Below are positions 13,800-15,104 of a stretch of DNA of 15,104 bases, piece by piece. Origin of the DNA: Chitinophagaceae bacterium (GTDB lineage Bacteria; Bacteroidota; Bacteroidia; Chitinophagales; Chitinophagaceae); NCBI GenBank assembly GCA_021151685.1, contig JAGKWS010000112.1, positions 1 through 15,104 on the forward strand, written 5' to 3'. Below the pieces are notes generated by a model. The model was not told where the DNA came from. It was given only the letters and a program-made list of their open reading frames with translations, and made no database searches. The translations under genes and the position numbers were made by a program. How positions within the stretch are numbered: the first letter of the stretch is position 1; each line of letters begins with the position of its first letter.

Positions 13800-13853
13800 T
13801 TGAAAAAGCTACGGAAAGGAATGCTACCGCTCTATGAAGAGTCGGGCCGTAGC
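13800..13853 (-). terminator. Possible terminator of the Asp-box protein gene
   Basis: On the minus strand GCTACGG (13847-13853) can pair with CCGTAGC (13808-13814), enclosing a smaller CTCT/AGAG hairpin, and is followed by TTTTT. The stem starts inside the last codons of the gene, and the 32-nt loop is large, so this is weak. It lies directly before the arsR promoter. Confidence 0.35.
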
Positions 13854-14873
13854 AGATAGTCCGTAGCGTGTGACTGCCTGAATCATGTAGTGCCCGACGG
13901 GCAGCTGCGATGTATTGATTCGCCACACGCCAGTGGACGATACATAACCGGGAGGTGAAAAGGTGCGGCCTAATGCATCTGTGATGCGTATGGCAGAAAG
14001 TACTTCTCCTTCCCATTGAATAGTAACATTGTCGGTAGCAGGGTTGGGCGCAATAGAAAGAACATTGGCAGTTTGTGGAGTCTCTGCAATGCCTGCCGGC
14101 AGTGTTGCGCAAGAACTGGACAAAGTATCTACAAAATAGTTGTACAGGCTGCAACGCGATATAGATGTTGGTCCGTAGATGCAACGAGGATTGCTAGTGC
14201 CGGAACAGGTGGCATGTAGATTGTTGGAAAAACTGCTCCATGCAGTGCCGGTATCGGGAGAGAAGAGCAGGCTTTTATGGAAGGGGAACATCCACGGGCG
14301 GAAGGCATCGCCCTCGAAGCTGTACAGGAAGTAATGGTTGTCGCATTCCAGCAGGCCCTGATAGTGAACAATCATATTCTCGAACCAGAACTGCCATGAA
14401 CTGCCACCATTGGTACTGTATACCAGTGCCGACTGATAATAGCCCATGAACAGGACCAGAGTATCGTGCCCAAGTTGCTGCAATTGGTTGATGGAGTTGT
14501 AATAGGTGAGACGCGACCCCCACGAGGTGTACATGACCGGGTAAAAACTGGTGTCGGTAACCCATGTTTGTCCACGATCATCGGAACGGTACAGCGTAGT
14601 AGGGCCGCCTATTGTGCGAATACCTGTTACTACGTACCAGCGATCTGGCCGTGCCATATCGAAATCGCGGATGTATTCATTGGTATCGGAGGAGGCAAAA
14701 TTGTGCAACATATTGATGCCCGACGAAGTTTGCATGTATAATCTATACCTGCCCGCTATTATTGTGGAATCGGCATTGTATGGATAGAAGGTAGAATCGC
14801 ACACAGCAAATTCTCGTTGGGCATGTACTATCAAACAGCACAGCACTAATATTAGCGTAAAAAAGGGTCTCAT
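13824..14873 (-). CDS. Secreted Asp-box (sialidase-like propeller) protein with T9SS domain
   Basis: The 349-aa protein has a signal peptide (MRPFFTLILVLCCLIVHAQ, cleavage expected near residue 19). Three Asp-box motifs are seen: SDDRGQTW (97-104), STNGGSSW (153-160) and SPDTGTAW (205-212), spaced about 50 residues apart, as in BNR/sialidase or photosystem stability factor-type beta-propellers. The region 20-260 is too short for a full six-bladed sialidase, and no arginine triad could be assigned, so enzyme activity is not claimed. Residues about 272-349 are a type A T9SS sorting domain (SIAPNPATDNVTIQW ... GHYMIQAV). It is probably secreted or surface-anchored, with unknown binding partner. 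It reads toward the arsenic operon but has its own 5' region, and a terminator for the preceding gene lies at 14946-14975. Confidence 0.85.
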   Translation of the reverse strand: MRPFFTLILVLCCLIVHAQREFAVCDSTFYPYNADSTIIAGRYRLYMQTSSGINMLHNFASSDTNEYIRDFDMARPDRWYVVTGIRTIGGPTTLYRSDDRGQTWVTDTSFYPVMYTSWGSRLTYYNSINQLQQLGHDTLVLFMGYYQSALVYSTNGGSSWQFWFENMIVHYQGLLECDNHYFLYSFEGDAFRPWMFPFHKSLLFSPDTGTAWSSFSNNLHATCSGTSNPRCIYGPTSISRCSLYNYFVDTLSSSCATLPAGIAETPQTANVLSIAPNPATDNVTIQWEGEVLSAIRITDALGRTFSPPGYVSSTGVWRINTSQLPVGHYMIQAVTRYGLSATARLFIER

Positions 14874-14945
14874 AGAGTTTACGTATTATGCAACTAAAAT
14901 TACATGAAAATCAATTCAAACACTGCGTGCTACATATTATAGTAA

Positions 14946-14975
14946 ACAAAAAGCACCGCCTTCTGGCAGTGCTTT
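14946..14975 (-). terminator. Terminator of the gene entering from the right edge
   Basis: On the minus strand AAAGCAC-t-GCC, loop AGAA and GGC-g-GTGCTTT form an 11-bp stem with one T-G pair, followed by TTGTTT. It lies about 65 nt after the stop codon of the partial gene at 15041. Confidence 0.8.
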
Positions 14976-15040
14976 AGTGTGCGGTTCATTCTCGTCTGTT
15001 CTGTCACTCATCCGCAGTATTGTGGGGGGGGGATGGTCTA

Positions 15041-15104
15041 TTAGTTATAGTTCACTGTTACTGGTACGCCTGTAGCATTGGTGTACAAACCACTTGCCTG
15101 ACCG
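15041..15104 (-). CDS. 3' end of an unidentified gene (partial)
   Basis: On the minus strand the frame from the window edge is open for 20 codons (GQASGLYTNATGVPVTVNYN) and ends in TAA at 15041-15043. The Gly/Thr/Val-rich beta-strand-like composition and the terminator 65 nt further on support a real C-terminus. Nothing more can be said about the product. A run of nine G (15024-15032) lies between its stop codon and the terminator. Confidence 0.55.
   Translation of the reverse strand, partial: GQASGLYTNATGVPVTVNYN

Overview
The window looks like a chromosomal segment of a Bacteroidota bacterium, probably near the Chitinophagaceae. This is inferred from two proteins with type IX secretion (T9SS) C-terminal sorting domains, a BACON domain, promoters of the Bacteroidota type (TTTG, about 20 nt, TAnnTTTG), the absence of Shine-Dalgarno sequences, and the family-typical ribosomal protein, ExbD and ArsR sequences. 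No tRNA, rRNA, CRISPR array, integrase or transposase was found.

Layout. (1) Positions 1-2717 are visibly A+T-rich and look accessory. They hold the 3' end of a secreted BACON-CHAP-T9SS protein, a 276-nt gap with inverted repeats and a possible gene remnant, an unrecognised 153-aa protein, and a PD-(D/E)XK nuclease-like protein. (2) Positions 2718-3327 hold four tandem copies of a 149-bp unit with two strong hairpins per unit; no protein is convincing there. (3) Positions 3335-8158, all on the minus strand and G+C-richer, encode an ExbD/TolR-type protein, an M2-family (ACE-like) dipeptidase lipoprotein, and a probable two-gene unit of a LolC/E-like FtsX permease followed by a FemAB-like GNAT acyltransferase. 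(4) Positions 8353-11366, plus strand, are core translation genes: rplM-rpsI-rpsB behind a near-perfect promoter, then a hairpin and a second promoter for tsf. S2 carries an acidic plus Gly/Arg-rich tail. (5) Positions 11391-13773, minus strand, form an arsenic operon transcribed arsR-arsM-aquaporin-arsC. (6) Positions 13824-15104, minus strand, hold an Asp-box T9SS cargo protein and the last 20 codons of another gene.

How the genes work together. In the arsenic operon, ArsC would reduce arsenate to arsenite, ArsM would methylate arsenite, and a NIP-like aquaporin would let the products leave by facilitated diffusion; no ArsB or Acr3 pump is present in the window. ArsR would repress through two near-identical 16-nt palindromes, one overlapping the -7 element of the arsR promoter and one between arsR and arsM. 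The ribosomal genes form a standard module. The two T9SS proteins are independent secreted products.

The best candidates for something undescribed are the structured 149-bp tandem array with an A-B-A-B higher-order pattern, the pump-less arsenic operon with an NPA/NPV aquaporin, and the RGG-like tail on S2. I did not find a clear new multi-gene system.
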